Positions 24,547 to 37,500 of a DNA stretch of 64,000 nucleotides are shown here, one piece after another. Position numbers and translations under genes: made by a program. The stretch covers positions 114,884,219-114,948,218 of the forward strand of contig CM056577.1 of NCBI GenBank assembly GCA_029721435.1, in the 5' to 3' direction. Source of the stretch: Gymnothorax reevesii. Lineage: Eukaryota > Chordata > Actinopteri > Anguilliformes > Muraenidae. Positions within the stretch are counted from its first letter, which is position 1; each line of letters starts with the position of its first letter. Under the pieces are notes generated by a model that did not search any database, was not told where the DNA came from, and saw only the letters and a program-made list of their open reading frames with translations.

Positions 24547-25404
24547 CAGCTAAACCAGCCCCTAAAATCTAAATATGTCCCACAAGGACAATCCATAGAA
24601 TCTCGACAGGCGGAATCGCATGTTATGAGCATTACAGGGGAAAAAAGAAATTGGGATTTCTCAACCCTTTCCTGCCATCCGCACGCGCACCTGAGTCTCC
24701 TGATCAAGGTCAATATGAAAGATTATTGAGGTTGATAAATAGAATCAGAAGGGTAACAGCTTAGCTGGAACTACTACGGCCCGTTCTGGACAAGGTTGAA
24801 AACCCCTGAACTAAACCAAAAGAGGAACTTTTTGGGGGTTTGTTAAGCAGCCAAGAGAAGAGGCAGGCCTCTGACAACATACAGAGTGTAGAAGTTGCGT
24901 GATGCTCATAGGTAGCCAAACGTTAACACTTCAGTCCACTACCCACAGTTCACTTAGAACCCTGGGCCCTTTAATGGTGCAGTTGGTTTGATAGAAAAGC
25001 GAATGGACTTCACTAGAGGATTTGAAAGAGTATAAACTCCAGATCCCTCCCTCTCTCTCAACGCTGCGCTTCAGTTCTGCCTCCAAAGCCCCTCCCCACA
25101 GAGGAGCCTGTCACTCACACTCAGGCTAGTGATCACAGCTACTAAAGAGGCTTGGTATACAACCTAGCATACACACCAGTAAGAAGAAAGCACAGACACA
25201 CAAAAAACAGGGCAAACCCCAAACTGATAAGACTGCATGGGCACATAAAAAAGATTGTTTTATTGCAGTGGGACGGAAAAAAATATGTTAATAGGCAGCC
25301 TTTGTATTGGGAACAAGCTAACATTAGCCTGACTGTAACATCACAGTGACATAGGATATATGCTGCGGAGAGTTACACTAACCTTACACATCTTAGCTAT
25401 GGGA

Positions 25405-25460
25405 TTATATATATAAAAAAATAAATAAAATAAAAATAAATAAATAAATAAAATAAAAAT
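25405..25460 (+). repeat. AT-rich tract, mostly (AAAT)n
   Basis: Begins with (TA)n and continues as imperfect AAAT/AAATA units. Confidence 0.85.
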
Positions 25461-26842
25461 CAAATTTAACTAAAATCAAACAGGGGAAATGACCACTCAA
25501 GCATAAATGTGGCTAACTCGGCATCGGTCCGCAAAATCAACACGAAGAACCCAAAAACCTCAAAACTCGAGCAGGAGCATCTTCCGAATTTGCAATTCAC
25601 AGTTGTTTATCTTTGCTGAATTCACGTTCAGAGTGGTCATGCGTGTGAAAACAAAAATGTAACCGCAGTGCTGCGTAAAAACATGACTCATCACAGACAG
25701 CCCTCTGAAAATCTGCTCAAATCAAACACCCTGGGCCTTTTCTGCTTTCATCAAAAGTCAAATCCTGCCATCATTACAAGCACAAGCAGCGATGCAACTG
25801 CTCTGTGCTGCACTGTTATCCCATACAGAGCCTGAAAATGAGGATAGTAGTGAGTGATAGGTGTGTGCGAACAGTAAAAGGGAAAGCAATTAGTATTTAA
25901 TTAAAACTCATTCAATTCTGTCTATTTTCAATTCATTCTAAGAACATGTTTTATCTATATTTTAACTACACCTGTGTTTCTGAAAGGAACACTTTTGTCA
26001 ACACAGTGTAATTCAAAGGCATACAAGCATACGTTGAGTTTTGCAATACAGCTCCATTTTCTGCCTGTCGTGGAACCGAATGCAGCGATCAAGCCCCCCT
26101 CCCCTTCGATGAACAGAGCCTGCAGCAACAATGTCATCAAAGAAGACACATTGTCAAACATCGGTGTAACTCCGTCATGAAACACAATTAATGAATTTTA
26201 TACTTAACGGGTACAGTTGGGATGTTGAAGGGTTTGTGAGTAGAAATTAGCGAGAAGCTTCAAATGTAGAGCTTAAATAAGGCCACAAATTGACTACATG
26301 GTGAAGGCGTCTGTCAGGGCAATGTCTGGTGACGTCAGGTGATCTTAGATGGCTCATTCGCTGTGGCTGCAACAGCTGATTGACAACTGATCAGACAGGT
26401 TGACATCATGGCCAGTCAGAACCTGCGCGGGGCTTTATAAGTGTTCAGTGTAGTTTGTCTCCTCTCAGTAATTATGTTTTTCACGGGGGCAGCATTTCCT
26501 GTTTTGACGTCCTGCGGCAAAACATGTCAGGAGAGGGACATTAGAAAACACTGTGTGACTAAAGCCAGGCCTCAACATGGCTGGAGGGCCAAACAGATCA
26601 GTTATTCAGTAAAATCATGTTGGGTAGAGTACAGCTCATGAAAGGCAATAAATAACCTCCTCATTTCTCAGGCTTGACAGGGCAGCCCCAGATAATGGCA
26701 GTACTGGACGATCTAAAACACCTTTAAATCATATTAGCACAGTGCTAGTGGATGCCTAAATGCAAACCATACCATTATATCTCTTGATGTCTCAGATACC
26801 TTATACAGTCTAGGCAATAGCTGAAGAAGTGTTCCTTTGTAA

Positions 26843-27770
26843 GTGCTTTGAAAAAGGTATTTGCCCCCTCCCGATTTCTTCTATTTTTGCTTATTTGTCA
26901 AGACTAAATCTTTCAGATGACCCAAATAATTTTAATATAGGACAAAGACAGCGTGTGTTAACAAAAATGCAGTGTTTACATGATCATTTCATTTATTGAA
27001 GGAAAAGAGTTATCCAAAGCTTATACCATCAATGCAAAAAAATAATCGTCATTCTAACCCTAACTGGTTCGCCATCCTTAATGGCAACAACTGCAATGAA
27101 ACATTTGCCATTACTGGCAATGAGGTCTGTAAATTGCAGTGGAGTTATTTTGACCCACTCTTCCCGGTAGAATTGTTTTAATTCAGCTACATTGGAGGGT
27201 TTTTGAGCATGAACTGCCTGTTAAAGGTCATGCCACAGCATTTCAACTGAATTCAAGTCAAGACTATTCAAGTTTTCTCTATCTGCAGAAAAAGGCCTTC
27301 CCGCCTGTCAGTTGGCTTTGTAAACATTTCCAGACTGGTAGATAACAAAAACTTTGCTTCCCATTGGTTTTAAATTTCTCAAGATCGCAGCATCATGCGC
27401 CGCTTTTTGTCTACTTTAAATAGCCAAACAGGTTATATTTCTCTGATATTTAGATTCAACAGGGCCAGCAGTAATCAGTTGATATTATATGTTTAGATAT
27501 ATCCAGTGAATTTGAACCCAATTATCAATTACATTTGTTTATTTGGTTTATATATATAGTAACTAAGAGGGCATTTGAATTTCACATAAGGCCAGGAAGG
27601 TTTGAATAGCTTTAGTCCCTCAATACATGAAATTGCCATTTAATTTTGGGTTTACTCTGGTTATCTTTATCCAACATTGAACTTAGATTTATGATCTAAA
27701 ACATTTAAGTGCAACAAATATGCTAGAGTGAAATAAATCAGAAAGGGGGAAAATACTTTTCGCAGTACTC
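26843..27770 (-). mobile_element. Tc1-like transposon relic, internally deleted
   Basis: Both terminal repeats are recognisable: AAAAAGGTATTTGCCCCCT at about 26849 on the left and the inverted GGGGGAAAATACTTTTCGC at about 27745 on the right. Between 27030 and 27260 the minus strand decodes to a Tc1 C-terminus (a WHDL-like block, PSNVAELKQF, then EEWVKI, then a VVAIKDGEP-like end). The middle and N-terminal parts are missing. It belongs to the same broad group as 4560-5115 and 62040-62975. Confidence 0.75.
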
Positions 27771-27774
27771 TATA

Positions 27775-30700
27775 GACTTTCTCTCACCTTAGAAGAACTA
27801 CTGTATTCAAGGATCAAAGAACCCGTCACAAAACAGAGCAAAGAGATTTGCTAACTCTTACTCCTGCTGATATTTTAGAAACAATATTATTGTTTACTTA
27901 TTTATTCAACAGTTCTTCGATGTCTTGCATCGTATGAAGTTTTATGAAACAGTTACTGTTCAAATACATGTAAAATCAGTGCACATTTTGCTGCATCAAC
28001 GTGGAATACAATATGGCAGCAGTGTTGTTGTCTGCATCCAATTAAGTGTTCCCTACACTATAATGTGTGTAACTAAGGAACTGAGCAAACTACCATTAGG
28101 CGGGAGGATAATATATGGTTGGGCTTGAGAAGTACAAATACCTTGTCTTTGAGAGAACGGGAGAAAAAAAAATCCCCCGTCATTCTCTGTACTTTATTTT
28201 CACGCCGGCTGGTTTTCGATTGACCTCCCACTGTCTCACAAGCCGAGGTGAGACATTCCTTAAGCTCAGAGACACGAGGTAGCACAGAGTTTAACTGCCA
28301 TGGGATTTAAAAACCTCCCTTTAACCACTTTTAATAGCTCTCTGTCCTGGAGACTATAAACCAATCAAAATGAGCTGAATCCTATAGGCTCGCTCACAGC
28401 CCCAGATAAAAAAACGGGAAAAAAAGCATTTCTAGTTTATGGCACCCCAGAGCACCATTGAAAACAATATATTGCATATGTGAGCTGCTCCTAGCCCAGC
28501 TGGATTTTAGCCTCCCATAAAACACCAGAAATGAAATTAGACCATTGATCTGATTGAGGAGGAATGCAGGAGAAAAAATGGGGGGAGCAGTACATCCGGA
28601 ATGTTCCCCTCGCTTTATTGTCGATGTCGTCGCCAGGACTTATTTCCCCGGAAGACGCGACCTCCTGCTGAGTGGCGCTCCTGTTGGCGGGTGAGGTGAG
28701 ATGGAAGGTTCAATCGACACCCGAGCCGCGATCCTGAGCGAAAAACCGATAATTAATCACCTGGCTTGTTTCACTTTCCATTAACGACGCCGCCCTTTTA
28801 AGTGAGTCAGTGGATATATGGATCAGCGAGATCAAAGGACAGGAGCCGCTAAATACACCGCGCTCGAAGAGACGGAGCCACCGAGACGATGGCGCTCTGA
28901 CCTCTGAGATGGCTCCACTCGCGGAGAATCCACCTTCCCCACCCTCTATCTGCATCCATCCATATTGCTCATTGAGAGGCCAACCAGAAATCTACAGTGG
29001 AGGGAGCGACTAAAATAGAGCGCGGTCAAAGCTAGGAGGGTGAACCGTGTAGTCGAGGGATGAGAGATCTTTGTGAAATCAGGCGAGCGAAGGGTTGGTG
29101 AAATGACTGGTTAAAGCCAGACCCCGAACCTGAGGACACCACAGACCCATAGGAGCGTTTAACCTGAGACACAGTCTCAGCCAGAGGCACTTATTTTGCT
29201 CTATGCTGACTGTTGACTTCACACTGTGAGGGGAGAGCCATTACTGTGTGTCAGATGGGGATGGGAAATGAAAGCTTGGATGAGGTCACCTTTTCATGGT
29301 TCAGAACAACCAGAGCCAAAGAGCACGGCTGATGAGATGAGGCGCCTCGTGTGCAGCGCTGTGGGGTCAGACTGCAAAAACTTTGGCGAAAGGGGATGAT
29401 GCAGAAACTGCTGCGTTCCTGCCGAGTACGGCCAGGAACGACCCCAAAAAGAGTGCTGAGGACATAGAACACCTCGATGCCAACCCCTGTCCTGGAACCC
29501 TACCCCAGCCTCCCCCTCAGTAGTTACTTAATTTTTCCTATCTGGAGGGAATTTTGAAAGGGTTGAAGAGGGGATGTCAAACACACCAGCCATTTTGCGT
29601 AAGAGCACTCCCCCCGTTTTTAAGGGAATGCACTGAGGGACTGTGGAAGCGAAAAGCCTGAAGTTCCTGTTTGACCCAGTCTAATTCTCTCTCTCTCTCT
29701 CTCTCTCTCTCACAGAAACGGCCCGCCTCCCATCACCAAAACTCACGCCCACGGCTCGGACACCATCAAGATGAACTTCAGACAGCTTCTGCTTAGTTTC
29801 AATTAGTTTGGCGCAAAGAAATTGTAGAATTTCATACTACTGTCCTAAATAGAATAACTTTGCCGCGGTGAAGTTACGGTGTTAAATGGATTTCAATTGG
29901 GAAAGTTGCTCTAGGCACTGGCGGCTAAATAAACTGCAATACCTCCAGTAACCACTGGGGTTTCCCAGCCGCTGGGAGACTGTTCATCCCCAGTCGCCGG
30001 TCTGAAACTCAACAAAGGCACTGAGTTTTTCAAACTGCCCGAGAAGTGCTTGGATTGGCTGTCTCAATAAACAAGTCAGTTAGAGGAAATCAATGAATTG
30101 CTTGTTTACTGGCCATCCTGAGCTCTATACAGTCCTTTATTTATTTATTTTTTAATGCAACTGTCGCACCACATAAAATTTAAATACATGTGTAATCTCT
30201 CACCCACCTCCACTGGTGTTAAAAAGTACAGCTTCAAATAATACCCGTGGGAAGTCATATCAAAATAAATAAATCCTCATGAAAATACACTTACTCATAA
30301 ACAACTGCAACACAAGCTGCTCCTCTGAGTGCTCAGTAGTTTAAAAAATTAAATGAATGACTAAACCTCAAACTGCCCTGTTCTGGCGAAACATTTTGCA
30401 TGCTGCAATTTCTCACCGCCTGCAAAAGGCCTCAGAAACTGTAATGTCAACCACCCTGCTCCATTTTTAAACTTCTTCTTACACCACTCACGAGTCAAAG
30501 ACTCTGATCGAAAAAGACGGCCGAAGTTTTCCGAACACATCTCACAGCTGTGACCGCGTACTGGGGCTCGAGTATATATTGTGATGGAAAGTCGCATCTT
30601 AAACAGATCTCGTAAGTAATGTTTTTTTATTTCAGCTGGTCAAACAATAGTATTTGAGAATGTAGTGCCACGTAAGGAAATTCAAACAGGAATAGATGGG

Positions 30701-32790
30701 ATATCATCAATATGTGTGTTTGTGAAGAATGATGATGACAAATAAACAAAGATCTATCTAATCCTCTTAGACTCTCTGAGGACATAACATATAAGGAAAT
30801 AAATATTCTGCTGCTGCTCGATACGATAGAGCACAACCATAAAAATAATCAGAAGAATAAATCTCTAGAAAAACCCAGTGAGTTTTTATTCATATCCCGG
30901 TAGCTGCTGTCACTCTTCAGTGCATTTCAATATAAAGTCATGAAAGAGTCAAGCCCCTGCATACGAACACACACATTTTTTTTTTCCAGTTTGATTTTAA
31001 CCTTAAAGCTGAAACTCCTCTGAATACAATTATTCGGAGTGCGCATACATTTAAAAATGTTACCTTCCTAGTAAATGTCTGCACTTCTTAGCACTTCAGT
31101 CTGGGAAAATCACACTTTTAACTTTGTTCTGGATATGTTTTGAATAGAAAATCTGCATGTGGGAAAAGGGAAGCTCTGGAATGTAATTCGCTCATGACCA
31201 GTTTGCTAAACTCTTGGCCAATGGCAGGGGATATCCAGGCTGAAGGTTACAGCTCATTGGGTCAGAGCGGCAGGAGGGCGCGTGCATGGGAGCTGAGGGG
31301 TATTGCATTCAGGGCGCTGGTCTGGCTTGCGTTGGCCATGGCTCCCCAGGGTCTAGACCTGAGGTAGCAGCCTGCTAAGAGCTTGGAACAGAGGCAGAGA
31401 GAAACCGCAGGCAACAATAGCGACTGTGACAGCAACGCCAGGTCTGGGTAAAAGGGGGATGGGCGTTGTGGCGGCTGGTGGGAGGCCACATTGCCTTTTT
31501 TTGCTGGCTGTAGCGGCCTGGCCAGCAACAGTTTTGGGGACAATGGGATGGCACAGATTGCGAGCGAGGCAGTCGGGGACACCTGCGGTCCCAGGGGTCC
31601 CAGCCAGGACACCCCCAAGAAACCCATCACGACTGACGCGCCAATGTTTTGTGTTGTGACGCCGTGCATCCAAGTAAAAAATTAGCAATTTTTTTCCCTT
31701 CTAGCCGCCCTTCGGTTAGACGCTTGTGTGAAGTGGCTCATTGGGAGCTAATTATGCAGCGCTGAAATTTTTTTGGCTGTACTTTAAAATGATTAATTTT
31801 CATTCATCTCTTTCCAAGCCTCCGGTGTGACAATAGGACTCTTTTTTTTTGAAGAATTACAGAATCAACCCTCATTAGAATCAAGACCGGATTATCCATA
31901 TTATGTCTGGTGTGCGTAGACAGGGGCATCATGCTGGGAGGGGCATCACATGATTTACGAATCCTCAGTATTTTATTTTTTTATTTTAATCGGAAGAGAT
32001 GCGTATGTTTATTATGAACAAATTCAAACTTAATTGTTGATATACCAAAAGATAATATTTTTTAAAAAGAATATAAATAAAAAAAAAAACTGGGAATTGG
32101 AACTGCCCAGCCAAAGTCACAGAAAGGCCAAACTGGTCCCAGATCAGTGGTGTAACCTGAGCTAGAATCCTGCCATTTTGAAATGAATGGGCACTGATCT
32201 CTAAACAGTTGTTGATCACAACGATGTGCTTTCGTTTTGACATCCCAAGCTACAACACACTGTGCGGTGGGGGAAGCAACCGAGGGGTTGTGCTACTCGG
32301 AAAATAGCAGAAGAAAAAAAAGTACAAAAGATAGTTCTGGTACATTCGGTAGCGTGGATATCTTGCTTTTTTAACATTACTTGCGGCAAAGAAGCTGTCG
32401 GTAGACAGCAACTGTAGCAACTGTTCTGCCCGTCAATTCCGTTCCTCCAGCGCTAGAGGAAGTGCTTACGTTACAAAGGTTATAAATGTAAGTTAGCTGA
32501 CATTAACAGGAGCCTGTCGCAGGTGGGCTGACGGCAACAGATGAACTCTGGGACGGAGAAGGTTAGCATGATCGCAGAAGCAGACAATAGTGAGTTAGTA
32601 TTATCAAAGAGAAGAGTGGTCCATTTCTGCTTTCTATAAGCCATGTTAAGTAACTTTTTAGCGGGGGGGGGGCATTTCATGATTGGTCACACTGGGGCAC
32701 AGCACTGTGTTAATCCGGCCCTGATTAGAATGCCAGTGTTCTAGAAGCACATTGCCTCACCAGTATCAATTATGACATCAGCATGAGATG
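27775..32790. other. Intron 2 sequence, no firm feature
   Basis: Contains a (CT)n repeat listed separately and a GC-richer segment at about 31250-31680. That segment has long overlapping open frames on both strands but no recognisable domain, so I treat the frames as composition artefacts. The 28570-29050 part is also CpG-rich and could be conserved non-coding DNA. Confidence 0.35.
29685..29710 (+). repeat. (CT)n microsatellite
   Basis: About 13 CT units, followed by CACAG. Confidence 0.95.
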
Positions 32791-32796
32791 CACTTA

Positions 32797-33605
32797 CACT
32801 GAACAAAAATATAAACACCCCATGTCAAATTTTTGAGTTTTTATTAACAAAAAAACTGGAGCCGGGATTCGTCTGTGAAGAGCACTCTTCTCCAGCGTGC
32901 CAAGGGCCATTGAACGCGTGTGTTTGCCCATGCGAGTCGGTTCTGACACCCGACAGCGGTGAAATCCAGACCCCGGTAAGGACGCCGAGCGTGTAAGTTT
33001 GCTTCTCGCAGGCGGTTACGGACTGTCTGTGGTGTGATGCGTCTGTTGTCCGCTGTGCGTTTCGCTGATCTGCGCCAATCCCGCAGGTGGACGAGCCGGA
33101 TGTAGCGATCTTGTGCAGGCATGGTCACAGGTGACCTACACGGATGTGGTCGATTTGCAGTACTGCCCGTCTGTCGGAAATGAACTCTCAAATGGCCTAT
33201 CGTCCGATAGTTAACATTCAGTTACACAGCGACCACTCTGGTGGACATCCCTTCATCCTGCATGCCAACGACACGTTCCCTCAGGACCTGAGACACCTGA
33301 GGCATGATGACTTTTGAAAAAATTTGACATTTTGGGGTGGTCTTTTATTGTCCCCAGTATAAGGAGTGTCTGGGTAGTGCTCATTCTGTCTGATCACCGT
33401 CTGGAAATGCAACACCCATGTACTGAGTGAAATCTCTGCATCACTGAGCAAATGCTCACTGACAGAGAGATGGATTAAAAAATGGTACACAAATCAAGAG
33501 AAATATCCCTATTGTACAAGTAAAAGTCAACATATGCTCACTTAGAGTTGTTAACTCCATGAGGCATGAACATTTGACATAGGGCGCTTATATTTTTGTT
33601 CAGTG
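32797..33605 (-). mobile_element. Tc1/mariner-type element, C-terminal half deleted
   Basis: Flanked by TA on both sides (32795-32796 and 33606-33607). The terminal inverted repeats begin CACTGAACAAAAATATAA. The minus strand from about 33190 to 32860 carries an open transposase fragment: a helix-turn-helix region with RRITPQTVRNRLREANLHAR, then WRRVLFTDESRLQF holding the first catalytic Asp. The frame then runs straight into the left terminal repeat, so the C-terminal half with the other catalytic acids was deleted. Boundaries are well supported. Confidence 0.85.
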
Positions 33606-33609
33606 TACA

Positions 33610-34920
33610 TCTACTTGCATGTATGTGATGTCATATGTATGGGAATAATGGATTGCAAGGACATATAGTTTGGGGGGGGGAGGGGGGGGTTGGGGTTATG
33701 AGGGGAGGGGACTGTTACAAATATAGGATGAGGGCAGGACAGCAGGTTACCCTGCAGCACATCATGGACTAAACTCCACCCCCCGTCAGCAGGGCCCGCC
33801 CCTATTGACCCCGCACCTCTATGGGAAATCACAAGGGATTGAGAACAGAACGTTGCTGCACTTTGACCCACTCTGCACCCTTCCTGATTGACAGTTAAAT
33901 CAGCTACTCACCATCCCAACATCCACCAATGAGCCAGGGGGCATAGTTCCTGGGAATGACGCAGCTTTCTTCGTGGTAGCACAGGCACCAAGGCAAATGA
34001 GACCCAAATCTGTGCAGTCTTTTCGGAAACGAACAACGCAAACAGGGCGGTGGGCTAGGAAGCACTTCCCCGACTCTTGCATTCGCATACGGTTTAAATA
34101 AACATTTACTCTAGGGTCCAGCCTCATGCATAAATCAAATGCTTGAAAAGAAATCGCGGCAGCAACAGGAGGACAAAAACTGAGATTGAATTCCGCTCCG
34201 CATGGAATGTGTTTAAGAATGTGCAAATTGTGTTTGTATTTGGGCAGACTGCATAAACTTCACATTTATTGAATTTTTTGCCAGTATAACTGATGGTGTA
34301 CTGACAGCCAAGTCCTAAATATTAGGACAACAGCAACGTTAAGGTTATTTTTATTTTACCTTCTTATTGCAGCAAAACAGGGGGGTTGATTGATAGATTC
34401 ATTTCAAGTCCATTTTGTCAGTGTGAGGGGCCAAGGGACCAAAATTATGAAAATTGCGTCACTGTCTAAATACTGAGAGACCAGACAGTAGATTTGGTTT
34501 TCTGCATCTTTTGGTATTTTGTAGCAACCCTCGTGAGAATCTCTTTCATGTTTCCTCCCATCCAGCAGCTCGCGTGTCTTTCAGATATACGCTTCAACGT
34601 TCTACATGCCTCCTCCGCCAAGGGTGATGCACTTGTGTGTTCCCATTTCCTCACCTGCGTGTTTGCGTATACATGTTACTTACTTAAAGAGTGCAAGAGC
34701 CAGACTGCCACTTGCTATATGGCTTTTACCAACTCGTCAGTATTTTCTTGTAGGTTTATCTTCTTCAGAAATTATTTGTAATCTGTAATGATAAGTAAAG
34801 ACAGAAGCTCTCTTGCTGATTCTATTAATAGGAACAAGCATCCGAGCCTTAATCTCCGTCTACAAGATTGGGACCACGATCCCTTTTATCATCCTTCAGT
34901 CTGTTCCTCTGCCCAGTTTA
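33610..34920. other. Intron 2 sequence, no element recognised
   Basis: Apart from the G-rich tract at 33668-33711, I see no exon or repeat structure here. Confidence 0.4.
33668..33711 (+). other. G-run cluster, potential G-quadruplex
   Basis: Contains runs of about nine and nine Gs followed by GGGG and GGGG runs within about 45 bp, meeting the usual pattern of four G-tracts with short loops. It lies on the non-template strand of ptpru's opposite orientation. Function is unknown. Confidence 0.6.
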
Positions 34921-34922
34921 TT

Positions 34923-35125
34923 ATCCCCCGCCAACACGAAGTGTGAGGGGGATATGGGTTTGACCTCCGTGGGTGCGTGCGTGCGTCCGTCTGTCCGTCC
35001 GAGTGAAAGGGGACAACTTTCTTCAGAAACTATTACAGATAGGACAACCAAATTAGGTGTGTAACTTCAGACCATAAAGGCCTTGACGGAGTTCGAAAAT
35101 AAGAAGCACTCGATTGGCGGGGGAT
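34923..35125. mobile_element. Small inverted-repeat element (MITE-like) with GTGC/GTCC tract
   Basis: 203 bp with perfect 12-bp terminal inverted repeats, ATCCCCCGCCAA at 34923-34934 and its complement at 35114-35125. The left end is followed by a second partial copy of the end (GAGGGGGAT) forming a hairpin, then a (GTGC)n/(GTCC)n tract and a block with GACAACTTTCTTCAGAAACT. The element at 568-791 has the same plan. No target duplication is clear. Confidence 0.6.
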
Positions 35126-35199
35126 GTTGTAGACCATGTCGACTTGTTGGGAATACCTTCCAAGTCTTCTGCAGTCTTCGGGATAGGGAATGAAGTCCT

Positions 35200-35448
35200 G
35201 TTCAACTCTCCAGTCCTGCCATCTGACAGTTCTGATCAGGCAGAAAGTGCACTCCATCTGGCAGCTGTTTTGAAAAGCCGCAAGCCGGGCACAGAATAGA
35301 CGCTTCCACTGAAGGCTCTCCCATCTGAACTGTGTCCATTTTCTCTGGGCTCCATCCCTCTATCAATACTGTATTACTACCAATAAACTCTACTACTGCT
35401 GTGTACTCTGACTCCGCATTTGGCTCCTGCTCTGGATCATAACAGCTA
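35200..35448 (+). mobile_element. Probable LTR 3' part
   Basis: An AATAAA at about 35382 is followed by about 60 bp reading CTCTGACTCCGCATTTGGCT and ending ATAACA at about 35448, which resembles the R-U5 end of fish LTR retrotransposons. I could not find the left end or a target duplication, so the start is arbitrary. Confidence 0.35.
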
Positions 35449-35647
35449 TGGTTCTCTGCACGCACAACCCTGCCTCAAGACTGAGTCTAATATAGGCTGG
35501 TTGCAGAAACCCACCCGAAGGCAAAAAAAAAGAAAAGAACTAGGACGTGGTACTGGGCTGTTCCTTGCCAGAGTGAATCCAGGTTCACTGATTGGACAAA
35601 CCCGATCAGTGAATTTAGCTGGCTGTGTTAATGTTTGAAGGACATTT

Positions 35648-35870
35648 ACAGTTGGAGTCAGAAATTGACATACATTTCAGCCAAATGCTTATAAACTCAA
35701 GTTTTCACAATTGAAGTACCTATTACTAAAACCCCATAAGTCACACTGGACTTGACTTGTGGGGTTTTAGTAATCAGTGCTTCGATTCCTGACATTTAAT
35801 CCTAGTAAACATGCCCTATCTTTGGTCAGTTAGGATCATCATTTTAAGAATATGACATGTCAGAACAGTA
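35648..35870 (+). mobile_element. Terminal repeat fragment of a Tc1-like element (salmonid-type)
   Basis: Starts ACAGTTGGAGTCAGAAATTG followed by ACATACA, close to the left terminal repeat of the Tc1 group that includes the salmonid elements. It continues through TCCTGACATTTAATCCTAGT and GGTCAGTTAGGATCA. No transposase frame follows. A 72-bp fold-back insert interrupts it. Confidence 0.65.
35713..35784. repeat. 72-bp fold-back insert within the Tc1 terminal repeat
   Basis: Contains perfect 15-bp arms ATTACTAAAACCCCA and its complement around a short loop. The inversion extends outward, with mismatches, to GAAG...CTTC. It separates CACAATT from ATTCCTGACA, which are contiguous in the Tc1 terminal repeat, so it looks like an insertion with ATT repeated on each side. 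Confidence 0.55.
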
Positions 35871-35874
35871 GTAC

Positions 35875-37395
35875 AACCCAAAAATCAGAAAAGGTTGGGA
35901 TGGTATGTAAAGTGAAAACTGGAAAATGCTTCATTTTCTGGAGAAAATTTGTATGCTTGCCTGTGCAGGTTAAGTTTTTTAAAGGGTGAATCGGAAGTTG
36001 CATAAGTAGTAGTAGACATGTGGGAGTAGTAATATTTATTATAACAGTGCTTCAGTTGAAATGTCTAAAGTAGTTAAAAGTATAAAAATATATCAAAAAG
36101 TTGAACAGTACTCTCAATGTGCCAAGTAAGCCGAACATTTTACAAGATGAATGGGGTTTCTCGCTGACAGTATGAAAGTGAGAGTTGAAAAATGGCTGAA
36201 AACCACTGAAAATGAATGAGTTTGCAGGGAGTTGTCTTAGCACTACTGAGGTCACTTGTCAACAATGGAACTAGACAAGACGGTGCATCGATTCAATAGC
36301 GCTGACTATTTACAACTCTTAATGACTCTAACTGCTGGCTTTTCAGTTTGTCTTTAGCTGGATAATTTGTAGCATCTTAAAATATGAATGAGGATAGCGA
36401 CAGTGAGTATATTTTAAGGCTAGTGTACAGACACGGCTGTTTCTCAGACAAACTGAAAAGGTGATCCGTTCTTTTCTCCATCTGTTGTTTCATTCAGGTG
36501 GCAATTTGAAGCCGACTTCAACATGAGCTAACTGGCTTTCGATAGGCATGTTACTCTCTGAGACCAGCCACTTCCAACATGACAAGCGGAGTCCCTGGCG
36601 AGACCATCAGCCACCTAGAGTCAAGCTGAGACAGGGTAGTTCACACCCCGGAAACATTTCCCTATGAAGTTCTACAAAGGTTTCATTCACTCCCAAATCT
36701 TTGGTCTAAACTGGTCTTGTAGAACCAAAAAACTCAGAGCAAACAAAAGGTCACAGCTCAAAAACTATGAGTCACGTTGCTTCAATGACATGGCAAAAGC
36801 AAGAAGAAAAATCTCCACCTTTTAATGGTAAATATTTGTATTTTGAATTTTGTACAATTAAAAGCGAAAAATGAAGCAGAATGTAGTTCCAACAGGAAAG
36901 TAGGCAAGAAGAGAAAATGTTGAAAAATCAGTGAAATCTGGCTAAAGTCTCTGAAAATTATAGAATTGATTTGGCCAGAAATGACTTTTAAGAAATTTAA
37001 AAAACTAAAAAGTATCAAGAACCTCAATCCGGAACATGCCGAACACTTTAAAGTTTGAGTTGTGTCAATAACTTTAAAGGTGTGGATTGACCTAGAAAGT
37101 AAAAAAAGATAAGAAGAATAATTATGTCAGAAGAAAAAGAGACAAAGTATTCTACAAGAAGAAGAAAGGTTGAAGGATAATCTGAAAGCCATAGGAATGA
37201 CACACCAACTGCACTCATCCAGAAATAGGCACTGTTTGGGACGGAAAGCATTCAAAGGAAGGTACTAGAGATGAATAGTTGAAGAGGAGATTGAAAGCAA
37301 AGGATGGTTGTTGGTTGCCCTGGGCAACTTGTTGTTGCCGGGCGCCAATTAAGTACCAGCCTCAACATCTTGAGCTGAGCGAATGTTTAATATTA
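35875..37395. other. Intron 2 sequence, purine-rich, no firm feature
   Basis: AT- and A-rich, with many AGAAGAA-type runs between about 36780 and 37180. No terminal repeats or protein domains were recognised. Confidence 0.35.
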
Positions 37396-37396
37396 A

Positions 37397-37423
37397 AAAT
37401 AATAATAATAACAACAACAACAG
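37397..37423 (+). repeat. AAT/AAC trinucleotide microsatellite
   Basis: A short run of AAT then AAC units. Confidence 0.85.
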
Positions 37424-37500
37424 ATGTGGGCATGTAAAGTGTTGTAAATTATCTTTGACCGGCATTACCTTAAAACAATGCAACAATTCATTGTTTGATG

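Larger units (their letters stand above)
20520..26838. other. Intron 2 sequence with microsatellites but no element recognised
   Basis: Apart from the simple repeats and the octamer cluster listed separately, I see nothing firm in this 6.3 kb. Purine-rich tracts occur at about 23890-24140. Open frames are short and unrelated to known proteins. Confidence 0.4.

Noticed and set aside
31262..31688. Long overlapping open frames on both strands in a GC-rich segment
   Set aside because: Low stop-codon density from GC content. No family resemblance, start context or splice structure supports a gene.
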